Of a stretch of DNA of 64,000 nucleotides, positions 48,840-56,780 are shown piece by piece. The DNA comes from Bilamarchaeum sp040758595 (GTDB lineage Archaea; Micrarchaeota; Micrarchaeia; Anstonellales; Bilamarchaeaceae), in NCBI GenBank assembly GCA_040758595.1, contig JBFLVJ010000001.1, forward strand, positions 1 to 64,000, read 5' to 3'. Position numbers and translations under genes: made by a program. The notes under the pieces are model-generated. The model saw nothing but the letters and a program-made list of their open reading frames with translations, was not told the DNA's origin and did no database searches. How positions within the stretch are numbered: position 1 is the first letter of the stretch; each line of letters opens with the position of its first letter.

Positions 48840-50507
48840 GTGGAGCTTGTCCCGAGGGCCTACCAGCAGGCGATCTACGAATCAATCAACAGGCATGGCA
48901 ACACCCTAGTGGTACTGCCGACCGGGCTCGGAAAGACGCTCATATCGCTCATGCTCATACGGGACCGGATGAAGATGGGCAGGTGCCTGATGCTGACGCC
49001 CACCAAACCCCTGGCGAAGCAGCACCAGCTCTCGGTGATGAAGACATTGGGGCTCTGCGAGAAGAACGTGGCGCTCGTGACCGGGGAGATGGGTCCGGCC
49101 AAGCGGAAGGAGGCGTATCTGACTGACGTCGTCATCAGCACGCCGCAGACGATAAGGAACGATTTCGAGAACGGCACGCTCGAGCCGAGGTTCTCACTGG
49201 TGATTTTCGACGAGGCGCACCGCGCGGTCGGGGATTATGCTTATACCTCCATAGCAGAGACGCTATCCGGGAAGCAGGATGCGGGAAGCGCGGGAACGGA
49301 GAATAGGGCGGGGTTGGCGGGTGAGACGCCTTTATTTGTGGGGCTGACCGCTTCTCCCGGGGGAAGGATGGACCGCATCAAGGAGGTCATGGGCGCCCTG
49401 CGGATAGACAACGTGGAGATACGCAGCCACGACGATGCCGACGTGGCCCCATACGTCCAGAAGAGCACTGTCACCTGGATCCCGGTGGAGCTTTCCCCTC
49501 ATTTCAGGGAGCTCAAGAAGGAGCTGGACAAGCTCGCATCAAAGCATGCCGAGAGGCTCGGGGCTATGGGATTCCCCCCGCCCCTGAAACACAAGGGCAA
49601 GTTCATGCAGCTGCGCGAGAGGATACTGAACATCCCCCACAGCATCAAGTACCCGGCCTTGGTGCAGTATTCGGTCCTGCTCCATGTGCTCCACATGACC
49701 GAGCTGCTGGAGACGCAGGGGATTTTTCCGCTGAGGGCCTATATCGAGAAGCTCGGAGAGAAGGACTCCAAGTCAGCGAAGATGCTGTTGAACAGCCCGG
49801 GCCTGGCCAGGATAAGGCAACTCTGCGAGAAGGACGAAGACCACCCTAAGATGCCCGTTCTGGTCGAGACCGTGAAAAAGCTATCAGGCAAGCGGATGAT
49901 AATATTCGTGCAGTACCGGACGCAGATAGCGAGGATAGAGCAGGTCCTCAACGAGAGCGGGATATCCGCCAGGATGTTCGTGGGGAAGAAAGACGGAATC
50001 ACCAGGAAGATGCAGGAGGAGACCATATCAGATTTCCGGGAGGGGAAGTTCGACGCACTGGTGGCGAGCTCGATAGGAGAGGAAGGGCTCGACATACCCG
50101 CGGTGGATGCGGTGATATTCTACGAGCCGGTCCCGAGCGAGATACGGAGCATCCAGCGAAGGGGCCGGGCCGCCAGGCTGAAGGAGGGAGAGGTCATCGT
50201 GCTGATGACCAAGGGCACCCGCGACGAATACTATTATTATGCCTCCAACAACCGCGAGAAGAGGATGAAGAGCATCCTGAGCGGGATGCAGAGGAGCAAG
50301 AAGAGCAAGGTCGTCAGCGCCGACAGGCTCCCTGATAGCACAGAACCCGAAACCAAAAAGGCAAAACAAGACACTGGATCCCCGGCCACGGATACAGAAC
50401 CAGAGACCCGAAACGCGAAACACAAGACCCAAAACACTAGACCCAAGACCCGAAACGCCAAACCCGCGGCCCACCTCCAGGGCCAGACCAAGATGACCGA
50501 TTTCTAG
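48840..50507 (+). CDS. Hef-type superfamily 2 helicase, no nuclease domain
   Basis: 555 residues; GTG start at 48840. Hef/FANCM-like helicase for stalled forks. RAYQQAIYESI (Q-like), Walker A LPTGLGKT (26-33), DEAH box VIFDEAHRA, GLTASPGG, the helical insert of this family (LDKLASKHAERLGAMGFPPP ... SAKMLLNSPGL), motif V SSIGEEGLDIPAVD and motif VI QRRGRAAR. Archaeal Hef normally continues to an XPF nuclease; here the chain ends after about 65 low-complexity residues. That tail is a repeat tract read in frame (ETRNAKHKTQNTRPKTRNAK), followed by LQGQTKMTDF, which resembles a C-terminal PCNA-interacting motif. The nuclease may be separate or lost. Confidence 0.9.
   Translation: MELVPRAYQQAIYESINRHGNTLVVLPTGLGKTLISLMLIRDRMKMGRCLMLTPTKPLAKQHQLSVMKTLGLCEKNVALVTGEMGPAKRKEAYLTDVVISTPQTIRNDFENGTLEPRFSLVIFDEAHRAVGDYAYTSIAETLSGKQDAGSAGTENRAGLAGETPLFVGLTASPGGRMDRIKEVMGALRIDNVEIRSHDDADVAPYVQKSTVTWIPVELSPHFRELKKELDKLASKHAERLGAMGFPPPLKHKGKFMQLRERILNIPHSIKYPALVQYSVLLHVLHMTELLETQGIFPLRAYIEKLGEKDSKSAKMLLNSPGLARIRQLCEKDEDHPKMPVLVETVKKLSGKRMIIFVQYRTQIARIEQVLNESGISARMFVGKKDGITRKMQEETISDFREGKFDALVASSIGEEGLDIPAVDAVIFYEPVPSEIRSIQRRGRAARLKEGEVIVLMTKGTRDEYYYYASNNREKRMKSILSGMQRSKKSKVVSADRLPDSTEPETKKAKQDTGSPATDTEPETRNAKHKTQNTRPKTRNAKPAAHLQGQTKMTDF
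50338..50478 (+). repeat. Repeat tract inside the helicase reading frame (locus 7)
   Basis: Words ACCCGAAACC, GAAACGCGAAACACAAG, ACCCAAAACACTAG and ACCCGAAACGCC match the intergenic tracts in the complementary sense. They are translated in frame as a Lys/Thr/Asn/Pro-rich stretch before the last ten residues of the helicase. Confidence 0.75.
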
Positions 50508-51685
50508 GCTTTCTTCTTCACTCTGCTGACGCTCGTATCTATGATGAACGCCAGCTCGCTCTCATCGAGGCCGTAGAAGTCCATCAGATCCTGGCCGTTC
50601 TTCTTTCCGTATTCCTTGAGGAGAGGGAGGTACTGTAGGGAGTGCTTGCAGCTCGCATGCACCCTCGCCCCTATCTTCAGCCCGATGGATTTGAGCATCG
50701 CCCTCCGCTCGACCGTCCTTGCCATGTTGCGCAGGTAGCTGGGGAAATTGTATCTGGTGAACTTGCGGTAGGGCTGGTCTTTCGCGAGCGCCACTCCCGC
50801 AGTAGACAAATCGATGGCGTATTTCAGCAGCTTCCAGTATCTCTTGCTTATCCTGCCGTCGAAGATATCCGCCCTGGAGAGGTAATCGTAAGCGAGCGCC
50901 ACTTCATGCGGCTTCTCGTATTCGGCCGGGATATTCTCGTCCACCCAGAGCTTGACCAGGTCGTAATCCAGATCCCCGGCGATGACCTCCTTGACCTCCG
51001 CATAGGTGCCAGCCTTCATTATCCCCCGGATAATCTCGAAGATGTCCTTCTCCTGGACGCGATCGGTCGGGCCCGATGATTGGAGGTCGTTGAGCGCGGC
51101 ACGCATGTCCCCGCCGGCCTTCTGCGATATCAGCTCGGTGGTCTCGGGGGGGATGTCCAACTTCTCCAGCTTCGCGATGTCGTTGAGATGCTTCCTCAGC
51201 GAGAGCCGGTTTATCCTCTTGAAATCGATTATCTCGCACTCCGAGCGGATTGGAGAGAACTTCTTGTCCCAGATGTCTGTGGCCGTCACTATGGCCGGGC
51301 AGGACGCATCGGCCAGGAAGTTCTTGATGGCGGTGGCCCCTCCGGTGTCCGCCCTTCCGGCCAGCACGTCCGCATCGTCTATCAGCATGAGCCGGGTCTG
51401 CCCGAAGAGGCTGCCTGCCAGGGTCGACTGGCCCAGCACCCGCTCCACCCTTTTCTTGTTCCTGAGCTCGCTGGCGTTCATCTCCACTACGTCCAGCTCG
51501 TACTCCTGCTTGAGCGCGTAGGCCACCGAGGTCTTCCCTGTCCCGGGCGGACCCCATATCAGGAGGGGCTTCCTCTTCTTCCCTGCCATCCAATGGAGCA
51601 TCCACTGGCGTATGTATTCGAGCTTCTCCTGGTTGCCTACGATGTCAGCGAGCTTCTTCGGGGCGTATTTCACTGTGTATAGCAT
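50504..51685 (-). CDS. rfcL: Replication factor C large subunit
   Basis: 393 residues. Clamp loader subunit that opens PCNA. MLYTVKYAPKKLADIVGNQE; Walker A GPPGTGKT (45-52); MNASELRNKKRVERVLGQ; Walker B LMLIDDADVLAG; sensor 1 VTATDIWDKKFSPIR; and sensor 2 GGDMRAALNDLQ. A C-terminal collar domain follows. It ends in KKKA and no PCNA-binding box is visible at the end, whereas many archaeal RfcL proteins have one. The start overlaps the upstream xpd gene by 41 bases. No rfcS in the window. Confidence 0.95.
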   Translation of the reverse strand: MLYTVKYAPKKLADIVGNQEKLEYIRQWMLHWMAGKKRKPLLIWGPPGTGKTSVAYALKQEYELDVVEMNASELRNKKRVERVLGQSTLAGSLFGQTRLMLIDDADVLAGRADTGGATAIKNFLADASCPAIVTATDIWDKKFSPIRSECEIIDFKRINRLSLRKHLNDIAKLEKLDIPPETTELISQKAGGDMRAALNDLQSSGPTDRVQEKDIFEIIRGIMKAGTYAEVKEVIAGDLDYDLVKLWVDENIPAEYEKPHEVALAYDYLSRADIFDGRISKRYWKLLKYAIDLSTAGVALAKDQPYRKFTRYNFPSYLRNMARTVERRAMLKSIGLKIGARVHASCKHSLQYLPLLKEYGKKNGQDLMDFYGLDESELAFIIDTSVSRVKKKA

Positions 51686-53510
51686 TCCAGAACCTTCCCA
51701 CTTCCCCCTGAGGGTCGTCGGTAATGATTATCCTCTCCTTTTTATTTAAAATCCAGCTGTACTTGGACCACTGGAAGCGCTCGTCCAGATAGACCACCGC
51801 CACCCGGTCGCTCTCCTTCCTCCTCGCCCGTCCCGCGGCCTGCATCGCCTTTATGGTCCCGGGATAGAGATAGCCGTAGTCCCAACCCCGTCCGAACTTC
51901 TCGTCGTAGTAATCTATCAGCGCCCGTATCTCGACCCCCATCTCGTCGAGCGCGACGCCTACCACCACCACGGTCTTTATCTCGCCCTCGCAGTAGTCTA
52001 TGCCTTCCGAGAGCGAGCCTCCTTGGACACCGCAGAGCACCCCACCGTACTTGAAGTCTTTTATCAGTTGGCGGGTGTCGTGGGGCTTCATCCCGCTCTT
52101 CTGCACCAGCAGATCCTTTGAGGCCATGAGCGGCAGGATTGATTCCATCACATTGTATGACGGGAAGAAGATCGCTGTCCCGCCCGGCGTCTTGGATATT
52201 ATCTTGTCAACGGTACGGGCGATGGCGGTGTATTCCTCCCTGTCCCTCCGGGAATATCTGGTGGTGAGCCCCCTCGCCACGATATTGACTGTGTTCTCCT
52301 TGTCGAACGGAGAGTGATATGCCTTCATGACCGTCCGCTCCTTGTCCAGCCCGAGTATGTCGCGGTGCATCTCCAGCGGCATCAGCGTCCCGCTCATCAA
52401 GACAGCGCCCGCGCAGTGGTTGAGGATGCTGGTGACTGGAGAGGGATCCAGCATGCTCCTTGAGAGCAGGTATGCCGTGCCTTTCTTCCTCAGCACCCGG
52501 ACGCACCGGTGGGTGTCGCCGCTCCATCCCGAGAAGAACTCGGAGAGCTTGAGGCACGCGCTCTTTTTGCCGGTGGCCTCCACGAACTTGAAGCCCGCCT
52601 CCATCAGGTTGACGGCCGCCTCGTCCATCTGGAGCCCGAAGCGCTCCACGAACAGCTCGAAGCTCTTGGCCGCGATGACATGCTCCTTCTCATCGCCCAT
52701 GAGGTCTGCGGCCCAGCTGTTGAACTCCTCGGCCATCGGCCCGGAGTCCATGCCCAGGAAGCGCATCTCCTTCTCCATCCTCATCAGAGTGAACGTGCCC
52801 ATCCTGCTGGAGAGCGAATCGCGCACGCGCTGGGCGAGGTTGTGGGCCTCGTCGATGACGATTATGGAATCTTCTATCCGCTTCTTCACCTTGTTGAGGA
52901 AGACGTCGCGGATGTGCGGGTTCATCAGGTGGTGGTAATCAGCGATTATGACTTCGGATTTCTCCCCGAGCTTGAGCAGCCATTCGTAAGGGCAGGCGGC
53001 CTGCTTCCTGCCGAGGGTTATCATGTCGTGGTGGTTTTTCGCGACGCCGTAATCCGCGAGGACCGCGTTGAACAGCTCGTCCGCCTTGTATTCTCCCCTC
53101 CGGTCGTACCCGCGGGCGTTGGAATAGAACACGCATTCTTTGTTCTTGCGCTTCTTGGCGCAGAGCGTGTGGAAGGCGTCATGGTCCAGCCCGGTGAGGT
53201 TCGGGTCTATGCAGCAGTTCGCCCGCCCCACAAGATCCACCGCGCGGAAGGAGAGCGAATGCTTCTCCGCGATGCCCCTGGCGACATCGAGCGCGATCAT
53301 GTGCTGTGATATCTTCGGGGTGAGGAAGAAAACGTCGAGGTCGTTCTCGAGCGCATGGGTGATGGCAGCTGACAGCGCCGCATCGCTTTTCCCCGAGCCA
53401 GTGGCGGCGTTGGCCATGATGATGCCCCGCTGGGAGAGGACGCTGTAGATGTCCTCCATCAGCTCCTTCTGGAAGGGGCGTATCCGCTCGTGGCGGAAAT
53501 ATATGGCCAT
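51645..53510 (-). CDS. xpd: XPD/Rad3-family DNA helicase with Fe-S domain
   Basis: 621 residues from ATG 53510, 26 bases after TATATATAC (53532-53540), so a leaderless start; ATG 53519 and 53555 are less likely. 5'-3' SF2 helicase of nucleotide excision repair. IRPFQKELMEDIYSVLSQRG; Walker A NAATGSGKSDAAL; Fe-S domain cysteines in GRANCCIDP, HTLCAKKRKNKECVFY and QAACPYEW; DEAH box VIDEAHNL; LMSGTLMPLEMH; GGSLSEGIDY; and motif VI AMQAAGRARRKESDR. Complete. It overlaps rfcL in the same direction, tying repair and clamp loading in one transcript. Confidence 0.95.
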   Translation of the reverse strand: MAIYFRHERIRPFQKELMEDIYSVLSQRGIIMANAATGSGKSDAALSAAITHALENDLDVFFLTPKISQHMIALDVARGIAEKHSLSFRAVDLVGRANCCIDPNLTGLDHDAFHTLCAKKRKNKECVFYSNARGYDRRGEYKADELFNAVLADYGVAKNHHDMITLGRKQAACPYEWLLKLGEKSEVIIADYHHLMNPHIRDVFLNKVKKRIEDSIIVIDEAHNLAQRVRDSLSSRMGTFTLMRMEKEMRFLGMDSGPMAEEFNSWAADLMGDEKEHVIAAKSFELFVERFGLQMDEAAVNLMEAGFKFVEATGKKSACLKLSEFFSGWSGDTHRCVRVLRKKGTAYLLSRSMLDPSPVTSILNHCAGAVLMSGTLMPLEMHRDILGLDKERTVMKAYHSPFDKENTVNIVARGLTTRYSRRDREEYTAIARTVDKIISKTPGGTAIFFPSYNVMESILPLMASKDLLVQKSGMKPHDTRQLIKDFKYGGVLCGVQGGSLSEGIDYCEGEIKTVVVVGVALDEMGVEIRALIDYYDEKFGRGWDYGYLYPGTIKAMQAAGRARRKESDRVAVVYLDERFQWSKYSWILNKKERIIITDDPQGEVGRFWNAIHSEIRPEEAR

Positions 53511-53633
53511 GGAAGTCATTCTCACGGATGGTATATATACGATATGAGTGCTCATTTCCGCGGGCTGGATGCGTGTGGATCGTGCCGCGGGGCCGGCGTT
53601 ATGTTATTATAGTATAGGAAACGAATCCATATC

Positions 53634-54350
53634 GTGAGGTTCCTTTACAACGCTCCCGCACTGTTCCACAAGGGCGCGCTAATCGTGGGCGACACCCATT
53701 TCGGCATGGAAGCCAAGCTGAGAAGGAGAGGCATCTATGACGACCAGTTCAGCGTGCGCCTCTTCGACAAGCTGAAAGGGCTCATCGAACAGCACAAAGC
53801 GAAGAGAGTGATTCTCCTGGGCGATGTGAAGGAGGGCATCACCATGCTCGATAGGACCAGCGAAGAGGTACTCTCGCGGCTCTCCATGCTCTGCGAAGTC
53901 ATCATCGTGCGCGGCAACCATGACGGAGGGATCGAGAACTCTCGCGGGGCGAAGGTAGTCGCATCAGAAGGGATGATATATGAAGGATTGGGGCTGATGC
54001 ACGGGCACTCATGGCCATCGGACGACTTGATGCGCTGCAAGTATCTTGTGATGGGGCACCAGCATCCGATGGTATCAGTAACCGACGCGTTCGGAAGGAA
54101 GCACACCGAGCCCGCGTGGATGATCGCTCCAGCTGACGAGGAAAGCCTGACCGCGAAGTATCCTGATGCGAACAGAAAGATCGAACTGATAATGATGCCG
54201 GCATTCAATCCTTTGGTCGGAACGGTGGTCAGACTCGACAAAAAAGAGCATCTCGGGCCGATTCTTAACAACAAAATATTTAAACTAAGCCATGCTATAG
54301 TATTCCGCCTGGACGGGACACGTCTTGGAAAATTGCAAAACATCATTTGA
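53634..54350 (+). CDS. Metallophosphoesterase (calcineurin-like)
   Basis: 238 residues; GTG start at 53634, about 25 bases after an AT-rich TTATTATAGTATAG. All dinuclear metal motifs are present: VGDTHFGMEAKL (D-x-H), ILLGDVKEGI (GD), VRGNHDGG (GNHD), MHGHSWP and GHQHP (GHxH). The order and size match the archaeal/bacterial branch related to DNA-ligase-associated phosphoesterases and to Mre11/SbcD, but without capping domain. Divergent from xpd, so a role in DNA end processing is possible; phosphodiester substrate unknown. The S26e-like gene follows nine bases later. Confidence 0.88.
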   Translation: MRFLYNAPALFHKGALIVGDTHFGMEAKLRRRGIYDDQFSVRLFDKLKGLIEQHKAKRVILLGDVKEGITMLDRTSEEVLSRLSMLCEVIIVRGNHDGGIENSRGAKVVASEGMIYEGLGLMHGHSWPSDDLMRCKYLVMGHQHPMVSVTDAFGRKHTEPAWMIAPADEESLTAKYPDANRKIELIMMPAFNPLVGTVVRLDKKEHLGPILNNKIFKLSHAIVFRLDGTRLGKLQNII

Positions 54351-54359
54351 GGCGGCCAT

Positions 54360-54608
54360 ATGGGAAGACGACGACGCGGACGCGATAGGCTTGAGACATG
54401 TGCTGGTTGTGGGCGGGCGGTACCGCGTGACAAGGCCGTCGAATACAGCAGCAGGACGCATTTCACTACTGATCTCAAAGAGGACAATGTGACATATACG
54501 GGTTTCTCTGATGCATACTATTGTATCAGCTGCGCCAAGCACCGGAGAATATTCGAGAAGAAGAAAGAGCAGGCGCAGCGCAGGAGGGAACGCAGAGAAG
54601 GTTTGTGA
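54360..54608 (+). CDS. rps26e: Ribosomal protein S26e-like zinc protein
   Basis: 82 residues. Two Cys pairs: Cys14-x2-Cys17 and Cys55-x2-Cys58. TCAGCGRAVPRDKAVEY followed by DAYYCISCAKHRRIFEKKK and a basic tail (RRRERREGL) closely follow the pattern of eukaryotic and crenarchaeal S26e (C-x-x-C-x-x-x-V-P-K-D-K-A, then YYC-V-SCA-I-H). S26e sits at the mRNA exit channel by the 3' end of 16S rRNA. The part between the motifs is shorter than in eukaryotes. Most euryarchaea lack this protein, so its presence is a lineage marker. A different zinc-ribbon protein is the alternative. Confidence 0.8.
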   Translation: MGRRRRGRDRLETCAGCGRAVPRDKAVEYSSRTHFTTDLKEDNVTYTGFSDAYYCISCAKHRRIFEKKKEQAQRRRERREGL

Positions 54609-54629
54609 TAGGGAAAAGAGGGGGCTCTG

Positions 54630-54923
54630 ATGGATGAAATTTCCTTCGAAGGAAAAAAATACGTAGCGGTTAAACAGGATATAGGAAACCTCCCATTGAT
54701 CGTCGTCAAGGCAAAAAAAGGATACATCGCGTGCAGCTACATCGACCGTGAGACAGCCGAGAAGGTCGGCGACATCGCGGCGTTCGTATCTGGCGTGAAA
54801 TGCCTGGATGATCTCAAAAAGGCCAAGATAAGACAGGCGACCACCTGGGCCGAGGATCTCGGGATCAGAGAAGGCATGAGCGTCAAGAAAGCCTTGGAGC
54901 TCATGGACCTCGACGGGCAATAG
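54630..54923 (+). CDS. DUF1805 family protein
   Basis: 97 residues. EGKKYVAVKQDIGNLPLIVV, then KAKKGYIACSYIDRETAEKV, then GDIAAFVSGVKCLDDLKKAK and LGIREGMSVKKALELM follow the DUF1805 (YunC-like) pattern known from Bacillus and methanogens, a small alpha/beta dimeric fold of unknown function. One Cys in the centre (IACSY) is family-typical. It follows the S26e-like gene by 21 bases and probably shares its transcript. It converges on the lipoprotein gene with a 23-base overlap. Confidence 0.75.
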   Translation: MDEISFEGKKYVAVKQDIGNLPLIVVKAKKGYIACSYIDRETAEKVGDIAAFVSGVKCLDDLKKAKIRQATTWAEDLGIREGMSVKKALELMDLDGQ

Positions 54924-55521
54924 ACAACCCTAGAAGAACCGGGAGAACGAACACGATAGTGCAGATGTTGTCCTGGTTGCCCGAGCAGTAATATCTCTCA
55001 GGAGTAGCGGCAGCCAGGCGCTCCACCTCATCCTCGCACATCTCCGCGGTCGCTTCGTCGCCGAAGAGCTGGGATCCGAGATCCTCGTGCTGCTGTATGG
55101 ATTGGCAGGTGTTGGAGTTCCTCGTTATCTTGGCCACATCGTAGAAGCAGTGGTTGGACATCAGCTCCGCTTTCCTCTTGATATCCTTTCCGGAGCCGCT
55201 CCATTTCTCCCATATCTCGTTGCACACGTTGACCGCTTCGCATGGCACCGAACCCTGGGAGGGACCGCAGAGATCGCCGGATGAAGACGATACACGCACC
55301 CCGCACATATAGGCCTGCGTTATCGCCACGCTATAATAGCATTGCATCAGCTCGGCATCGCGGTTTATCTTGGGATCGTTATCGCAATCTGATGTCTGGA
55401 GCCTCATCCCAAGGAAGCTGCCCCGCTCAGGATCCCGCCCGGCGCAACCGGCAGAAAACATGAAGAATGCCATGAGTATCGCTAGGAGCGCCGGCAGCCT
55501 CACAGGATCACTTCTCGGCAT
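54901..55521 (-). CDS. Lipoprotein-like Cys-rich protein
   Basis: 206 residues from ATG 55521, which overlaps the TBP stop by 14 bases; GTG 55503 is the non-overlapping alternative. Signal peptide with lipobox-like end (LPALLAILMAFFMFSAGCAG), so the Cys may be lipid-modified or disulfide bonded. The mature part has about 14 Cys in pairs; NHCFYDVAKITRNSNTCQSI is the same unit as the tandem repeats of the protein at 43394. A C-terminal hydrophobic stretch (ICTIVFVLPVLLGLSIA) may be a second anchor. Function unknown; surface-exposed. Confidence 0.65.
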   Translation of the reverse strand: MPRSDPVRLPALLAILMAFFMFSAGCAGRDPERGSFLGMRLQTSDCDNDPKINRDAELMQCYYSVAITQAYMCGVRVSSSSGDLCGPSQGSVPCEAVNVCNEIWEKWSGSGKDIKRKAELMSNHCFYDVAKITRNSNTCQSIQQHEDLGSQLFGDEATAEMCEDEVERLAAATPERYYCSGNQDNICTIVFVLPVLLGLSIARRGP

Positions 55522-56062
55522 ATTTCTTGAGAAGGTTCTTCGCCTTGGTCAGGACCACGCGTATCTCCTTCTCGTTCTTGGCGCCTGCGCAGATGACTTT
55601 CCCGTTCTTGAAGAGCAGGAGGGATGCCTTGGGATCCTTGAATTTGAGTATGGCACCGGGGAACTGCTCGGGCTCGTACTCGACATCCTTTATCTTGTAT
55701 GCTATGCGGTAGAGGTCGAGCTCCAGGCCCAGATTCGCCGAAGCCACGATGTTGGTTATCTCGATCTTCGGTTTCTTGGTCTTGGTGATTCTCTTGGCAT
55801 AGGGCGTTAGCATCTTTATGGTCTTCTGGATGGTCTTCTCTATGAGTTCCCTCTTCTTGCAGCCCACGCATACCACCTTGCCGTTCTTGAAGAGCAGGAG
55901 GGATGCCTTGGGATCCTTGAATTTGAGTATGGCACCGGGGAACTGCTCGGGCTCGTACTCTATCTCAGGTATCTTATTGGCCAATGCATAAAGATCCAGC
56001 TCGAGGCCTAGAGAAGCAGAAGCCACCATATTGGTAATCACGAAATTAGGTTGTTTTGACAA
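55508..56062 (-). CDS. tbp: TATA-box-binding protein
   Basis: 184 residues from TTG 56062, which has GGTGG four to eight bases upstream and lies about 30 bases after TTTATAAAG (56096-56104); the open frame to 56125 would start before that promoter. Two saddle repeats, each with N/MVAS-A-x-LGLELDL, EYEPEQFPGAILKFKDPKAS and LLLFKNGKV. TBP nucleates the archaeal preinitiation complex with TFB. An 80-base block, 55602-55681, is identical to 55881-55960, so the two halves share 26 identical residues with identical codons. C-terminal KKYAEK has no acidic tail. Confidence 0.95.
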   Translation of the reverse strand: MSKQPNFVITNMVASASLGLELDLYALANKIPEIEYEPEQFPGAILKFKDPKASLLLFKNGKVVCVGCKKRELIEKTIQKTIKMLTPYAKRITKTKKPKIEITNIVASANLGLELDLYRIAYKIKDVEYEPEQFPGAILKFKDPKASLLLFKNGKVICAGAKNEKEIRVVLTKAKNLLKKYAEK

Positions 56063-56114
56063 GAAACCACCGGCCGGAGAAACCCCGACATAACCTTTAT
56101 AAATGAAGCAATTG

Positions 56115-56129
56115 TTTAAAAACACTTTC
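56115..56129 (+). promoter_or_regulatory. Promoter of L21e-rpoF-DUF655 operon (shared 15-mer)
   Basis: TTTAAAAACACTTTC, identical to 36635-36649 before the thermosome gene, 39-53 bases before the L21e start. The TBP promoter (TTTATAAAG on the minus strand, 56096-56104) is directly to its left, so TBP and L21e are divergently transcribed. Confidence 0.6.
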
Positions 56130-56167
56130 CATCATCAATCTCGTAAAACTAATTGCTAGTGATTCAC

Positions 56168-56446
56168 ATGGTCAAGCCTTCAAAAGGTGCATTCAGCGGT
56201 CGGACGAGGAAGCTCAGGGGCAAGAGCATCACCAGCGTGACGCAGGCAGTGCGCAAGTTCAACGTCGGAGACAAGGTAGTGATAGCCCCCAAGGCCAAAT
56301 TCGAGGGCCTCCCACACCTGAGATATTCCGCCAGGCATGGAGTAATAAAGGAGAAGAGAGGCAACGGATACCTGGTCGAGGTAGGGGACTTCAAGATGAG
56401 GAAGAGCGTCATAGTCGGCGCGGTCCACCTGAAACTCTCCCAGTGA
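56168..56446 (+). CDS. rpl21e: Ribosomal protein L21e
   Basis: 92 residues from ATG 56168. MVKPSKGAFSGRTRKLRGKS, then VRKFNVGDKVVIAPKAKFEG, LPHLRYSARHGVIKEKRGNG and FKMRKSVIVGAVHLKL follow the archaeal L21e (SH3-like barrel, large subunit) along its whole length. The in-frame codons before it (56153) do not belong to the family start. It leads the transcript L21e, rpoF, DUF655, the usual archaeal order. Confidence 0.96.
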   Translation: MVKPSKGAFSGRTRKLRGKSITSVTQAVRKFNVGDKVVIAPKAKFEGLPHLRYSARHGVIKEKRGNGYLVEVGDFKMRKSVIVGAVHLKLSQ

Positions 56447-56456
56447 GGTGTCATAG

Positions 56457-56765
56457 ATGGAGATCAAAAGCACCAAGCCTGTCCCGGTGAGCGAGGCCAA
56501 AGAGATACTGGCCAAGAGGAGCGCGGACGGAGAGCTCGGATACGAGCAGTCGCAAGCCCTCGAGAACGCTGAGAGGTTCGCCAGCGACAAGAGCGCCGAT
56601 ATAATCAAGAAGCTTTCCAAGAACGAGAAGATAGGCGAAGAGCTGGCCGCCAAGATAGCGGATGTGAGGCCGGCCAAGCCCGAGACCCTGAAGGCCCTGC
56701 TGGTGAAAGACCGGGTGGAGCTCTCAGACGAAGAAGTGGACAGCATAATCAAGGAGCTGGCCTGA
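56457..56765 (+). CDS. rpoF: DNA-directed RNA polymerase subunit F (Rpb4)
   Basis: 102 residues. VPVSEAKEILAKRSADGELG, YEQSQALENAERFASDKSAD and VRPAKPETLKALLVKDRVEL, with a final helix EEVDSIIKELA. This is the Rpb4 HRDC-like fold that forms the polymerase stalk with RpoE (46807). Start ATG follows the L21e stop by ten bases with GAGGTG before it. Standard length. Confidence 0.93.
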   Translation: MEIKSTKPVPVSEAKEILAKRSADGELGYEQSQALENAERFASDKSADIIKKLSKNEKIGEELAAKIADVRPAKPETLKALLVKDRVELSDEEVDSIIKELA

Positions 56766-56780
56766 AAACGAGGGGATGGT

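Noticed and set aside
55881..55960. Assembly duplication in TBP
   Set aside because: Flanking sequences of the two copies differ and both halves are needed for a normal two-repeat TBP, so the block is within a real gene; gene conversion is the better reading, though reads should be checked.
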